Shown in pieces: positions 43,905 to 56,340 of a stretch of 64,000 bases of DNA. The stretch is from Megaustenia siamemsis (lineage: Eukaryota; Mollusca; Gastropoda; Stylommatophora; Ariophantidae): positions 1,178,001-1,242,000 of the forward strand of contig JAVIAB010000159.1 of assembly GCA_032433765.1 (NCBI GenBank). Direction: 5' to 3'. A program made the position numbers and the translations under genes. The stretch's first letter is position 1. Every line of letters starts with the position of its first letter. The notes under the pieces are model-generated. The model saw only the letters and a program-made list of their open reading frames with translations. It searched no databases and was not told the origin of the DNA.

Positions 43905-44165
43905 ACAAACGATGAAGTTTTAAAACAACTAAAAATGAAAAGAGAACTACTAAACACATTAAGAAAAAAGACAAATGAAATTTTTGGGGCACGTTAAAAG
44001 ACACAACAGCCTACTAAAAGTAAAATTGGAAGGGAAAATACATGGTAAGAAATTCAGAGGCAGACCAAAACTAGCAAGAATGAGTAGTATCAAAAGATGG
44101 ACAAGCGAGTAAAATGGAGCTCCACGGTAGCCAACCTTCGAAGTGGAGATGGCACTCAATTCAGT
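43905..44165 (+). mobile_element. F1 LINE 3' tail fragment, right copy
   Basis: Counterpart of 700-1005, with an internal deletion near 44106 and end gatggcactcaattcag. Decayed. Confidence 0.7.
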
Positions 44166-45000
44166 TAAACTCATGTAGAAAGTTCTCTCACTTGGCTCAC
44201 AACCTGTCTGGGTGACTGATGAGGGTCTTCTAACTGATGTATCCAGGTTCCTCTTTCCACCAATAACTATTTTAACTCTAAATTGGTCACATGGTCTCTT
44301 TGTTCAAGACCTGACTTTTACACAATCATGTGGTCTCCACTTTGACCATGACCAGTTTCCTTAAAGAACAATGGTTATGGTTGGCCCCTGCAACGTGAAT
44401 TGTGAAATTATAAATCCCCCCTGACTAACATGAACCTCAGAGAGTCACACCAGTGCTGCAAAATCATGAACGACACTCCATTCCGCCTTTCACTATTAGC
44501 ATACAGCTGTTTTAGGGATATACAATCAGCCATTATGATGACGTAGCACACACAACAATGGCTGCGCCCATAAAATCCCAATTACTCTAATAAATGCAAC
44601 CAACAACGCACAAAAAGATGATGTACAATCTCTAAAGTGTAAACTTTGGTTGACTTGGCAGAGCGGTCCATATCAATGAGTTGTAACATGTAAATATTTG
44701 GCGTCAAACAATTCCAACGATGGCCTTAGAACAGCACTCAATGTGTTGATATAAACTGCATATCAACTCTAGACAGGGGAAGGTCGCATTCACAAAATTG
44801 GACTTGACAAAGAGAAACATTGAGGTGAGTACGACTCAGCATCATCAGCCAAAACTTATTAAGTGGATCATCAGATTGACTTCAACGCAGAAAATTGCAG
44901 TGAAGAGCTGAAATTAATCAGTCCCCAAATGAAATTTCTGCAGCGTTCGATAGAATATGAACCTCATTCCACCATTTTGGAACTAGAAGTCCATTAAAGA
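44166..45000 (-). repeat. Non-coding module, right copy
   Basis: Counterpart of 1006-2410 without the 565-bp segment (junction near 44382). The part at about 44400-45000 is related to 27884-28340. No coding potential recognised. Confidence 0.55.
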
Positions 45001-45092
45001 ACAAATGAGCAGTCACCCTCCCTAGCTACTATTATTTGTATTATCAGCATTATATCCCTACAACAGACCATTGTCAATGAGATAAAACTTAC

Positions 45093-45204
45093 ACAGAAAA
45101 CTGTCAGGACAAGAAAGAGATGGAGAATTAGTCTGTTCCATCTTAATAACAGTGGACACATTACTTTCTTCCTCTCTCTTTGCTTCCATCTTTACTGTCT
45201 GACC
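45093..45204 (-). CDS. Internal exon of SET-less PRDM9-like zinc-finger gene, right copy
   Basis: A 112-bp exon with acceptor actatttccag before 45204 and donor GTAAGT from 45092. It encodes GQTVKMEAKREEESNVSTVI, then KMEQTNSPSLSCPDSFL plus one base. The trailing T pairs with AT of the 42591 exon to give the Tyr before the zinc knuckle. Compared with the left copy: T to M, D to N, I to V, T to I, D to N and Y to S, a high share of amino-acid changes for a small exon. VKME and IKME fit the SUMO consensus. Confidence 0.7.
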
Positions 45205-45489
45205 CTGGAAATAGTTTGTACATTTAGAACATCACATTTAAAAAATAAAATAGAATTATGGGGGCACTAAAAGCATATATAGCTAGTTAAATCAATCAGA
45301 CCTGGCAATATTAATGGTTCAAAAGGCAGAACTGCCATTAAAATCATGACAATTAATACATGCGATATCTAAGGAAAGGAAGTATATTGTGGATAAATGA
45401 TGTACAAAAAAAAAAAATTGTAGAAATTGCCACAGATGAGTTGTGCAAAAAATTAACAGCAGATATGATTGTGAGTGAAAAGTGAAAAC

Positions 45490-46010
45490 AGAAACAGCAG
45501 TAATGTACCTTTATACATTAAGGAGTTAAAGAGATAGAAAGATTAGTAGAGTTCATTATACACCCTGACATGGCAAGTTAAATAGAGGAAGTAGTCTAGC
45601 ATTCAGAAAGAATAATGACAGTGCACATTAAAGTGAAAATGGGATATAGAACATGCAATCAAATATATCCCCCTTGCAATGAAACTGGCAACAAAGAAGA
45701 ATATGAAAAATTGACAGTAATCTCAGTGACACCAACAAAAGAAGTGAACAAACAAGATAATTTAATTGTCAAGGTGAACTTCAATAAAAGACCTGGAAGC
45801 AATAGAACAGAGCTTGAAGAATAACTAGGAGCTTTTGGAGATCCCTGTAGCAAAATAAATAGAAATGGCAGGAAACTTTTAGAACTGTACAACCAATATG
45901 ATTTGTACACTACATGTAAACATGATTTTTTATTTAAACACAGGAAGTCACAAGTGGAACAACCTAGAGTGTAGAAGCCAAATTGACTTCATACTTACAC
46001 AATGAAAAGA
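45490..46010 (+). mobile_element. Decayed LINE endonuclease fragment, right copy
   Basis: Counterpart of 2890-3430, with KLTVISVTPTKEVNKQDN and VKVNFNKRPGSNRTELEE followed by a stop. Confidence 0.7.
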
Positions 46011-46671
46011 CAAGAGAACAGCCATGAGCTGTACTAAACATAAGTGCTGATACAGGCTATAAACTGTTAAACAATGACAGCAAGAATTGGAAGTAGCAAC
46101 AACCAATGGAAACTATTCCAGAACATATTCCTCCTCTGAATCATCTTCCTGGTAGTCCATGTGACATGTATTCCATTTGTTCCTGACAAGTCTCTTTGAT
46201 TCCTCATAAGTTACTTGTATCAACTTGTTTTAATTTACCACCTTCACATCTGAACACTTGCTCTTTAAACCTCTACCTTAGTTTTAGGCAGCCGTGATGT
46301 CAAATACAGAACTCCCTCCCACAAAGTCTGATCAGAATGTTTGTCTAGCCCACCACTCCCAGAAAAGTTACACCAACACTCACTTTATATTATGATTCAC
46401 CTAATTCATGACATTTAATCTTTCATATCAACAGTGAACACCTATATTTGTTTATACAGAAATACAATTTCATATTTCTGTGAATAAAAGTGAAAGTCAT
46501 AATTTTTTTGACCATTTCATTTTTGTTAAATTTATTTGTGGAGTAGGTCTGTGTTTTTGTGTTCACCATGCTGGTGACCATCAGTGATTTCATATTTAAT
46601 GATCTGCTTAATTCACAACATTTAATCTCTCATATTGGCAGTGAACAACTATATTTGTTGATACAATAATC
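46011..46671. other. Non-coding intron DNA, right copy
   Basis: Counterpart of 3431-4083. Nothing coding seen. Confidence 0.5.
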
Positions 46672-47485
46672 ATCAAGTACCAAGCCTGCTGGTGTAAGTG
46701 ATCATGTCTCTCCACAACTTTCGATCTCGACAGTTATTTACCATTTCTGTTCTTGACCTTCTACCAAACCATTCTCTTAAGCCATCTGGAATCTTTTCTT
46801 TTTGTTTCCCTCTATATCTTTGTCTCTCAATTTTCCCAGTTGTTACAATATATTCCAGCTGTTCCCTTCTCATTCTATTCTATTGTCCTTTCGAGCCGAA
46901 GACGGCACATAGGGCAGAACTACAATCTCAAAAACAGAAACCCCTGCGTGCCAAAGTGGCACATATTGCAGAGATCACTGCTTCTAAAATCTATGGTCTG
47001 TTTCCATAACAATGATTTTTACAATGACAGCTTGTCAAGCCATCGATCAACCTCCTTAGTCGCCTCTTACGACATGCCTGGAAGGTCACAGTGTCACTAT
47101 TCTTTACTTCCCACATAATGAGGCCCCGGTAACACACGGGATAACACCCTTCTCATTACATGGCCTAAAAATGATTGTTTCTTCCTAATATTGGAAATTA
47201 GCTCAAATCTTGCTTTGGCCTCTTTCAGAAAGATTTTATAACTCTTCTTAGCTGTCCATGGTATTCCCAACATTCTTCTGTAAAACCACATTTCTACAGC
47301 ATCCAGTGATTTTCTTGGCTGTTGTCCTATTTTTCATGATCTACATCCATATGTTAAGACTAGCTCTACATAACATTTAAGAACTCTTTTTCTTGTTTCT
47401 ATTGTCAAAAATAAATTGCAAAGTATCTTCCTAATTTTTTGGAAACCTGCTTGTGTGTGAGCCATTCTGCATCTCACCTCTATAC
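46672..47485 (-). mobile_element. F2 LINE, right copy, split by a SINE
   Basis: Same insertion as 4084-4611, including the flanking atacaataat on both sides, but interrupted by a 272-bp element at 46875-47146. The minus strand shows MWFYRRMLGIPWTAKKSYK, then, beyond the SINE, MRREQLEYIVTTGKIERQRY. Confidence 0.8.
46875..47146 (-). mobile_element. SINE with F3-type 3' end and 11-bp target duplication
   Basis: Absent from the left copy, so insertion is directly visible. Flanked by cccttctcatt at 46864-46874 and 47147-47157. Read on the minus strand it starts tgttatcccgtgtgttaccg, has ggcatgtcgtaagaggcgac in the middle, then a segment also found in the hAT pseudogene insert. It ends gccgtcttcggctcgaaagg and acaatagaatag. 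The 3' end is the same as that of F3 LINEs, implying F3 enzymes mobilise it. No clear A/B boxes were found in its head. Confidence 0.8.
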
Positions 47486-48031
47486 AATAATATTATTTAT
47501 AATTTCTGTGAGTAAAAGTGAAGGTAATACTTTTTTTAAAGTTTCATTTTTGTGAAATTTGTCTTGGAAGTTGAACTATATTTTTGTGATCACAGTGCTG
47601 GTAAAAGTGACAGTCATAAACAGTGGGCTATAAGGATGGCAATTGTTATTTTAGAAAATTTGTGAGATGAACTGAAATAAAAGATCGCAATGTCAGCGGC
47701 GTTACATAAATAATAAATATTTTTATAGCAGAAAGGCAGGAACAGATAATGAAAGCTGAGTAGACAGCAATCCTGAATGTAAGATAGAAACATCAGAATG
47801 TGTGTCTGGGAAAGGGCTTCATTTGTGTCATTTTAAAGTTTCATTTGTGTCATCGAGACTTAGTTTATTTCAGTTAAAGAAATGTGTCCTGAGCTGGTGT
47901 GTTCCTTTGTCAACCTGTCAACCTCATTATTTCCAGGAATACTGCAGTGAGATGTAATCCATTGAATCATATCTTATGTATCTCTGGCAGAGCATGAGTT
48001 TTTCTCTTAGATTGTTGTCCAGAATTAATTG
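47486..48031. other. Non-coding DNA, right copy
   Basis: Counterpart of 4612-5127, with a small extra aataaatatttttatagcag-type segment near 47708. No gene. Confidence 0.5.
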
Positions 48032-48345
48032 TAATGGGGGGCTGGTTGGTCTTGAGGCAAGATTGTGAGTTCAAATCTAGGCTGTACCAGTTGGGATATT
48101 TTTGGTGATTTCTCTCTAGGACAACCACCCCCAGTCTCAGCAGCGAGGCCCTACTTGAAACATCAATTACTCATCGACGTAAAAAATTAGTACTTCTGAA
48201 AACAGAGTTGTCTGCCTGTATGGTGAGGGACCCCTGTGCACATGGCTGCCAGGGAAAAATGGATTAACACATGAAATTCAGCTCCTAGTCTCCATGGACT
48301 TCACCAGAGATGAAAGTTGGCGAGTACAAACAAATAAAAGTAAAT
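48032..48345 (+). mobile_element. S1 SINE, right copy
   Basis: Counterpart of 5128-5440 with a few point changes. B-box region gagttcaaatctaggct retained. Confidence 0.8.
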
Positions 48346-48349
48346 AGAA

Positions 48350-49580
48350 GCAATCACATTGAATACATTGAAAAACAGTGAAACATGCAAAGCCTATACA
48401 AAAAGAGTAAAAGAATTCCTTAATCATTCGCCGAGTGAAACAAAAACATTTGAAGAAGTTTTACACTTACTTAAGATCAGTATAATAAACTATATCATAG
48501 ACTACACCAAAGCTTTCGATAGAATACACCATAACCAACTTATAGACTGCCTATAGTATATAAATCTAGACGACACAGACATACGACTAATATGTAATTT
48601 GTACTGGGAGCAAACAGCAATAATAAGATATAACAAGGTGAACTCTACACCCATGGACATAAAAAGAGGAGTAAGACAAGGATGCATCCTATCACCAAGC
48701 TTGTTCAATCTATACACTGAGCAAATCTTTAAAAACATCTCAGAGATACCAGGCCTAAACATTAATGGAAAGATAATCAATAACCTGAGATATGCTGATG
48801 ATACTGTTCTACTAGCAGAAAATCCTAAAGACCTACAACAATTGCTTAATGTGATAAACATAACAAGCAAAAAACATGGACTAGAAATGAATACCAAAAG
48901 ACTAAAACTATGATCATAAACTAAGAAAATTCTCAAGACCTACAATTAAATATCACAGTTGAGGGAATACATCTGGAGACAGTCCAGAGTTACAACTACC
49001 TGGGACATACTATAACCAATGATGGAAAATGCAAAACTGAAATAAATAAAAGAATAGGTATGGCGAAAAGTAATTTCAATGCCATGAAAAATATACTAAC
49101 AACAAAACAAATGTCAACAGGGCTGAATCTAAGAATGACAAAATGTTATATCTTCTCAATATTCCTGTATGGTGCATAAACATGGACATTAGACAAGAAA
49201 ACAGAACAGAAAATTGAAGCCTTTGAAATGTGGATTTATAGAAGAATAGGTAGAATTGGATGGAAAGAAAAGATAACAAATGATGAAGTTTTTAAACAAC
49301 TGAAAATAAAAGAGAACTACTAAATACAATTAAGACAAGACAAATGAAATTTTTGGGGCATGTTAAAAGACACGACAGCCTACTAAAAGTAATATTGGAA
49401 GGAAAAATACAAGGTAAAAGAGGCAGAAGCAGACCAAGACTAACATGGACGAGTAACATCAAAAGATGGACAAGTCAATCTATGACAGCCTGCACCATCA
49501 AAGCAAGAAACAGAGTAGAATGGCGATCCATGGTAGACAACCTTTCGTTGCGGAGAAGGCACTCGATGATGATGATGATA
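48350..49580 (+). mobile_element. F1 RTE-like LINE, right copy
   Basis: Counterpart of 5445-6680: DYTKAFDRIHHNQLIDCL, RGVRQGCILSPSLFNLYTEQ, NNLRYADDTVLLAENPK, QMKFLGHVKRHDSLLKVIL. It differs by small indels that move the frame breaks (a lost A near 48895 and in aataaaagagaac near 49310). Confidence 0.9.
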
Positions 49581-50411
49581 ATAAACACAACTATTAAGAA
49601 ATATTCACTTGCGAAAATGGAAATCCAAGAAGCTAACAAAATAAAGATGAAACATGAAAGAAAAAGTCAAAGTGACAAGGGAAAAAATATATATATATAA
49701 AATATGAACCAAAAATAAAAAGGCAATATGACTGCATTGAGTACAGACTAGAAACAGTACACTATGAAAGAATAATTATAGATGAAATAATAAAATGATA
49801 GTGAAACATTAAACAATAATTATAGAGAAGTAACCAGGAATCTATGCAAAAAAAAAAATGTTACAGAAATGAGAAGCTGAACTGAATAATGTTACATAAT
49901 AATAATGATAAAATAATGAAAATGAGAAAGAGAAAGTGAACCAAGACTAACTAGAAGTGAAGAGGTGAACTCAAACCTCCAGCTAACTTCTTAACATAAC
50001 ATCATAAATAACAACAACAAACAAAGGTGAAGACAGTACTTCAGCTAACATCTTAACATAACATCAACAAACAAAGGTGAATAAGTACTTCAGCTAACAT
50101 CTTAACAAAGCAATAAGAACCAAAGATGAAGATATTGTGGATCTAGTTAAATCAAATATTGGCCAGAGGTAAATATGTGATTATAGTGTTGAAATATGAT
50201 GTTATTTGAGATGTTACAATCCATTAGGAGAAACATCACATTTGTTGATAATCCCAAACAATTAGTTTCCACTAAGAGTTGTAAGCACAAAAGAAACTTG
50301 CTACATCTTGAATCCAGCAATACTGAGTATAAATGGGGCAACATCCTGCATCACTATTTGGTTGATAAACATAACAATATTGTTTACAGATAGATAAATA
50401 ATTGCACTCAC
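49581..50411. other. Intron DNA, right copy
   Basis: Counterpart of 6681-7509, with only small indels. No gene seen. Confidence 0.5.
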
Positions 50412-50486
50412 ATCACCAGCAAGTTGTTTTTTTATATAATCTTGTAGGAATGGAATATTTGCTTCCATCTTTACTTTCAAGGTGGC
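50412..50486 (-). CDS. Internal exon of SET-less PRDM9-like zinc-finger gene, right copy
   Basis: 75 bp, 25 codons, phase 0 at both ends, identical to the left copy (7510-7584): ATLKVKMEANIPFLQDYIKK then QLAGD. Acceptor ttatatttctag and donor GTGAGT retained. Joins upstream to either 19-codon exon and downstream to 45204. Confidence 0.65.
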
Positions 50487-50689
50487 CTAGAAATATAAAA
50501 ATTGATGTCAATGTTTAGATTATTGGTTGCTTCAATTTTTGCTGATCTGTTCACATGTTAACAAATAAGAAAATAATGTGAGTTATCACACCTGAAAATA
50601 GATTCTTTCTTGAGTGAGACAGAAATGTTGTGAGTATGAGCTCTTGGAAGGTAAAAATTGTCAAACATAATGGTTCATTGGCAAATTAC

Positions 50690-52190
50690 AACAAATACAA
50701 GGGCAAAAGAGCATTAGAATGGTTCACTGAAAACTTACAACAACAAAGACAGGGTTATTAGAGTGCATTAGACAGATTCTTTGGAAACTTACAACAAAGA
50801 GAAGGGTAAGAGAGCATTAGACAGATTCTTTGGAAACTTATCACAAAGACAAGGGTATTAGAGCATTAAACAGATTCTTTGGAAACTTACAACAAAGACA
50901 AGGGTAAGAGAGCATTAGACATATTCTTTGGAAACTTATCACAAAGATAAGGGTATTAGAGCATTAGACAGATTCATTTGAAGCTTACAGCAACAAAGCC
51001 AATGGTATTAGAGAATTAGACAGATTAATTGGAAACTTATCACAAAGACAAGGGTAAGAGAGAATTAGACAGATTCTTTGGAAACTTATAACAACAAAGA
51101 CAAGTGAATAAGAGCATTAGTCAGAAACATTGGAATCTTACAACAAAAACAAGGTTAATAGACCATTAGGCAGATTCATTGGAAATTTACAAAAACAAAG
51201 ATAAGGTTATTATAGTGCATTAGACAGATTCATTGGAAATTTATCACAAAGATAAGGGTATTAGAGCATTAGACAGATTCATTGGAAATTTATCACAAAG
51301 ACAAGGGTAAGAGAGCATTAGACAGATTCATTGGAAATTTATCACAAAGACAAGGGTAACAAAGCATTAGACAGATTCATTGGAAATTTATCACAAAGAC
51401 AAGGGTATTAGAGCATTAGACAGATTCATTGGAAATTTATCACAAAGACAAGGGTAACAAAGCATTAGACAGATTCATTGGAAATTTATCACAAAGACAA
51501 GGGTAACAAAGCATTAGACAGATTCATTGAAAACTTACAACAACAAAGCCAAAGGTAACAAAGCATTAGACAGATTCATTGGAAACTTATCACAAAGACA
51601 AGGGTATGAGAGCATTAGACAGATTCATTGGAAACTTACAACAAAGCCAAGGGTATGAGAGCATTAGACAGATTCATTGGAAACTTACAACAAAGCCAAG
51701 GGTATGAGAGCATTAGACAGATTCATTGGAAACTTACAACAAAGCCAAGGGTAAGAGAGCATTAGACAGATTCATTGGAAACTTATCACAAAGACAAGGG
51801 TAACAAAGCATTAGACAGATTCATTGGAAACTTATCACAAAGACAAGGTATTAGAGAATTAGACAGATTCATTGGAAACTTATCACAAAGACAAGGGTAT
51901 TAGAACATTAGACAGATTCATTGGAAACTTATCACAAAGACAAGGGTATTAGAGCATTAGACAGATTTATTGGAAACTTACAGCAACAAAGCCAATGGTA
52001 TTAGAGCATTAGACAGATTAATTGAAACTTACAGCAACAAAACCAATGGTATTAGAGCATTAGACAGATTTATTGGAAACTTACAGCAACAAAGCCAATG
52101 GTATTAGAGCATTAGACAGATTAATTTGAAACTTACAGCAACAAAGCCAATGGTATTAGAGAATTAGACAGATTCATTGGAAACCAGGGC
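50690..52190. repeat. 49-bp minisatellite array, right copy
   Basis: About 30 units. Compared with the left array (about 50 units), the order of subtypes differs and subtypes with gggtaacaaagc and gggtatgagagc are expanded. Located between exons 52743-52799 and 50412-50486. Confidence 0.95.
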
Positions 52191-52742
52191 TTGCTTTACA
52201 CATCTCTTGTTGTCTTTTCTCTTCACAGGCAACATCTGACCACCTACTTCACATGATTGATATTTTCACAAGCTGCACTAGAAATTTCAAAACAAAGAAA
52301 AGATAGAATTTTAAGGGAAAGATCCAACAATTTGCAGTAGAGACCTACATGTAGTAGACCAACATAACATCTTTGAAAGACAAGAGAGAAAACTTCTAAG
52401 TGAAATAAACTAAACAATAGAGAAAACTTCTAAGTGAAATAAACTAAACAAGAGAGAAAACTTCTAAGTGAAATAATCTAAACAAGAGAGAAACGTCTAA
52501 GTGAATGAAACAAACAGGACAAAGAACACCCTGCTGGCATCCATATCCACTCTTTCCTAGGTTCAATGTCTCCAAGTGGACAAATCTGTTGAACAGTGTC
52601 CCCCAGCCAGCACCATCCATAATTTTCCAGTTTTGAACCAGCTGTCCTTTCTCTTACCAATCTCACTGTACAACAAAATACTTCCACAATTTGATAAAGT
52701 ACATCTGTTACTGCATGTCTTTATACCAAACAATCAACTCAC
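52191..52742. other. Intron DNA with four-unit short repeat
   Basis: Counterpart of 10351-10879. The gagaaaacttctaagtgaa unit occurs four times here (52380-52510) against three on the left. Confidence 0.5.
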
Positions 52743-52799
52743 TTTATTCTCTGGTTCTTCTGTTATATTTTCCACTCTAATCAAATTCTGAGTTTCCAT
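52743..52799 (-). CDS. Alternative first coding exon a, right copy
   Basis: The ATG at 52799-52797 opens METQNLIRVENITEEPENK and reaches a GTGAGT donor in phase 0. Compared with the left copy, both SUMO-consensus lysines are changed (IKVE to IRVE, IKEE to ITEE). The acceptor-like ctgacag of the left copy is lost here by a 1-bp deletion (tttcgtcag for tttctgtcag). The ctcag at about 52815-52811 could serve instead. With exons 50486, 45204, 42591 and 42263 this start would give a protein of about 452 residues. Confidence 0.5.
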
Positions 52800-52814
52800 A
52801 TTTCGTCAGTCTGA

Positions 52815-53204
52815 GAATGAAAGAATAAGGTCTCATGTTAGTGAGAGCAATACTGGAATAATGAGACCAATGAAGGACACAATGAACATAGTTATATTTA
52901 ATATGAACATTTGAACTGTCAAATCTTTCACTATTGACAAAATGAGCCTCTTAATTAATAGATAGGTATCTCCTATAAATAGAGACAATCTTATATAAAT
53001 CTCAACTACTACTTTTCTTGAGAAAGTCTATAAAGCTTAACTTTATTTTAATACAAGTCACAACAGAAAATAAACAAGTAATTCACTATGTACATGAGGC
53101 AATATTGTGTACACTTGATGTGAATTAAATTTGCTGAAGTTTCAACAAAATGAGACCCTGAAACCTCAAGAAGAACTGCAGTGAAGTGGAATCTGGGTGG
53201 AAAG
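52815..53204. other. Spacer with one 54-bp repeat unit
   Basis: Counterpart of 10950-11490 with the 54-bp repeat reduced to one unit. No gene seen. Confidence 0.5.
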
Positions 53205-53955
53205 TGAATGAGACAGTGACCAAAGACTACCTGGTAGTTGTAAAGTGAATGAGACAGTGACCAAGACTACCTGGTAGTTGTAAAGTGAATGAGAGGAAGA
53301 CTAAAGACAAACATGGTAGTTGGAAGGTGAATGAGAGGAAGACCAAAGACAACCTGGTAGTTGGAAAGTGAATGAAAGGAAGCCAAAGACAACCTGGTAG
53401 TTGGAAAGTGAATGAAAGGAAGCCCAAAGACAACCTGGTAGTTGGAAAGTGAATGAAAGGAAGCCCAAAGACAACCTGGTAGTTGGAAAGTGAATGAAAG
53501 GAAGCCCAAAGACAACCTGGTAGTTGTAAATTGAATAAAGGAAGCCCAAAGACAACCTGGTAGTTGTAAATTGAATGAAAGGAAGACCAAAGACAACCTG
53601 ATAGTTGTAAAGTGAATGAAAGGAAGCCCAAAGACAACCTGGGCAGTTGTAAAGTGAATGATAGGTAGACCAAAGACAACCTGGTAGTTGTAAAGTGAAT
53701 GAAAGGTAGACCAAAGACAACCTGGTAGTTGGAAATGAAAGGGAATGAAAGGTAGACCAAAGACAACCTGGTAGTTGTAAAGTGAATGAAAGGTAGACCA
53801 AAGACAACCTGGTAGTTGTAAAGTGAATGAAAGGTTAGACCAAAGACAACCTGGTAGTTGTAAATTGAATGAAAGGAAGACCAAAGACAACCTGGTAGTT
53901 GTAAAGTGAATGAAAGGTAGACCAAAGACAACCTGGTAGTTGTAAAGTGAATGTA
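53205..53955. repeat. 41-bp minisatellite array, right copy
   Basis: About 18 units with the same core as 11494-12434 and a different order of variants. Long minus-strand ORFs here are artefacts of a stop-free repeat. Confidence 0.95.
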
Positions 53956-54094
53956 TAGGCAAGATCAGAGTCATGAAAATGAGAGGAGAGGAAATTCCGA
54001 GATGATCAACAAAATAGAGCCAGAAAGTTACTTTTAAAAGATAAACATCTGCCTGACTGCAATGGTCTCTGAAGACAAAATGTGAACTAAAAAA

Positions 54095-54565
54095 CTAACC
54101 ATTTCAGATCACTGTCTCAGGAAATACTTTGTATACCATGGGATTGAATTCAAGACTAGAGCAGAAAGAAGAGAATTGGTCATGCATCTAACAATAACTA
54201 CAATCAAGAAAAGAAGGTGGTCATATGTTAGTCATGCAATGAGAAGATTTTACAAGAGAAGCACAAAACAAAGGGAAAAAAGTGGGCAAAAGAAAAGGAT
54301 TGGCAACATAGAGAAACACTAAGTAGAAAATGTCACATAGAGAAACACTAAGAAGAAAATGTGACATAGAGAAACACTAAGTAGAATATGATTTGAGAAG
54401 CAAAATATCAGCTCACTTGCCAAGACAGAGAAACTCACCCAGAACAGAAACATGTGGTGAGACTAACTGCAGGTCCAGTACAGAATGTGAGAAATAATAA
54501 AGAATCATCAAACTTGGAGAGTTTTTAATGTGCTGTCTTATGTGTCATCTTTGGCTTGAAAGGAC
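54095..54565 (+). mobile_element. F3 LINE remnant, right copy
   Basis: Counterpart of 12580-13050, including the acatagagaaacactaag tandem repeat and a decayed F3 tail (tcatctttggcttgaaagg). Confidence 0.7.
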
Positions 54566-54588
54566 ATAAATGGGTAGATCCAACTCAC

Positions 54589-54652
54589 TTCATTATCTGC
54601 TCTTGTTTTATATTCCAGATTGGAATGTAACTCTTTGTATCCATATTTTTGA
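54589..54652 (-). CDS. Alternative first coding exon b, right copy (frame broken)
   Basis: Counterpart of 13069-13133. Acceptor tttgacag and donor GTGAGT are kept and the ATG opens MDTKSYIPIWNIKQE. One G is missing after GAG (homopolymer gg to g), so the frame no longer reaches the donor in phase 0. Either inactive or an assembly error. Confidence 0.4.
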
Positions 54653-54689
54653 CTGTCAAAGAGAAAAAGTGGATGTTTAATATTCAGTA

Positions 54690-54920
54690 AATTGGAATGG
54701 TGTCATAATAAAGTTAATGAGAGATGATAATACCAAAACTTAAATAGTTTTATAATAAAGTTAATGAAAGATCCTAATACTAATACTGGAATAATGTGAT
54801 ATAATAAAGTTAATGAGAAATGATAATATTAATACTGGAATAATTTTATAATAAAGTTAATGAGAGATCATAATACTAATACTGGAATAATGTGATATAA
54901 TAAAGTTAATGAGAGATGAT
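54690..54920. repeat. About 50-bp AT-rich tandem repeat, right copy
   Basis: Same units as 13170-13400 (ataataaagttaatgagaga). Confidence 0.8.
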
Positions 54921-54984
54921 AGCAAGGGGGAGGGAACATCTAGTGATTGAGGGAATATCTAGTTCCCAGCATAATTCTAATTTT

Positions 54985-55529
54985 GATAACCCTACCAGAC
55001 CTGAGGCCCTGAACCTAACTGTCCCATATACCTGGGCTCCTGTGCATTAAAGAGGAAAAAACCAACATAATATAGAAAAATGTTAGTTACATGCAAACAA
55101 GTGGTTAGAATAAGCTAGAACATGGAGATATTGTAGAAAATTAGCCCGCCCCCCTCCCCGTCTCTTACTATCGATCTAGCTCTAAATCAATAAAGTTTGA
55201 GATTCTCCTACCACTCAAACTCTCACTGTCTGTGTCACTTGAACTGGAAACATATTTTTTTAATGAAAATCTGACTCCTCAAAGTCTGAATCAACCAAAG
55301 TATCGATCTCCTGTTGGAATGTGAAAAGCCTAGACCGACTTCACATTCATGTTGAAGTGCTTGGTTCATCGGCCGCTCGTTTCATTGTGAATTTTCATAA
55401 TTTTTTACGTCAGACCACACAAATTCAATTTATACACATGGTGGCAGACATTTGCAATGGCTTATCCATGAGGTTTAACTATGATTGGTTAGTTACTTTT
55501 AGTTTGTGACCATTTTTTCATGTACTAGG
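54985..55529 (-). mobile_element. piggyBac-like element, right end lost
   Basis: Counterpart of 13470-14022. The left end reads ataaccctaccagac, so the first T of TTAA is changed and the inverted repeat ccctaccagac matches the left copy's right end exactly. The right end is missing because of the 1.2-kb difference at about 55529. Confidence 0.55.
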
Positions 55530-55784
55530 AAAAGAATTCTCGTTATAAGTGGATTCTACTGTATTACAATACAGACATAAGCTGACATTGACTTTTTCTG
55601 GAATTGCCTTATTCAAATATTTGTTGTATTGTTATTGTCATCAGAAATATTCTGGAGATATGAGTTATGTCCCTTACAGGATGTGTGTTTGCTAGAAGAG
55701 TTTGTGTTTAAATGTATGGGTTAGAATCTTTGCTTGATTCTTCTTCAGTTTATACATGATTTTTTTATTCAGCCTGATACTAGA

Positions 55785-56340
55785 CATGAAACATTGCAAA
55801 AGAGAAATAGAAAATCAACATTACAAACAATTACAACATGTGGAGGAATTTCAATACCTTGGAAGTCTAGAGACACATGATAATTCATAAACAGCAGAAA
55901 CAGATTTAAGATTATAGGCAAAACAGACACTCTACAACACAATCTTCAGTCCAACATTGGTTCCGATGCCAGACTGTATCAAGAACAATTAATCATAAAA
56001 AATAACCACTGTACAAAATTAAAGGTGTTAGACACAAGATCAACTGTGAAGAGTAGGGACAAACTAAGAATAATTCCCACAGTTGATAATGTAAACAAAC
56101 AGATACAATAATTATTTTTGGCCATGTAATTATCAGTAATGGCAAGGGAACAACTAGAACACATTGTGGCAATAGGAAAAATTAAGGGAAGAAGAGAGGG
56201 AATGTGAAAGAACAATTGCAATAATAGTTTAAGTTCATGAGAATGGTTGGTTGAAAGTCAAACTCAATAACAGAAATTGTGAACAGCTGTTTAGATAGAA
56301 GGGTGTTGGGAGACGTGATCACCTGCATGGTACTTGATGA
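55785..56340 (+). mobile_element. F2-like LINE remnant, right copy
   Basis: Counterpart of 15480-16080. Stops throughout. Confidence 0.6.
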
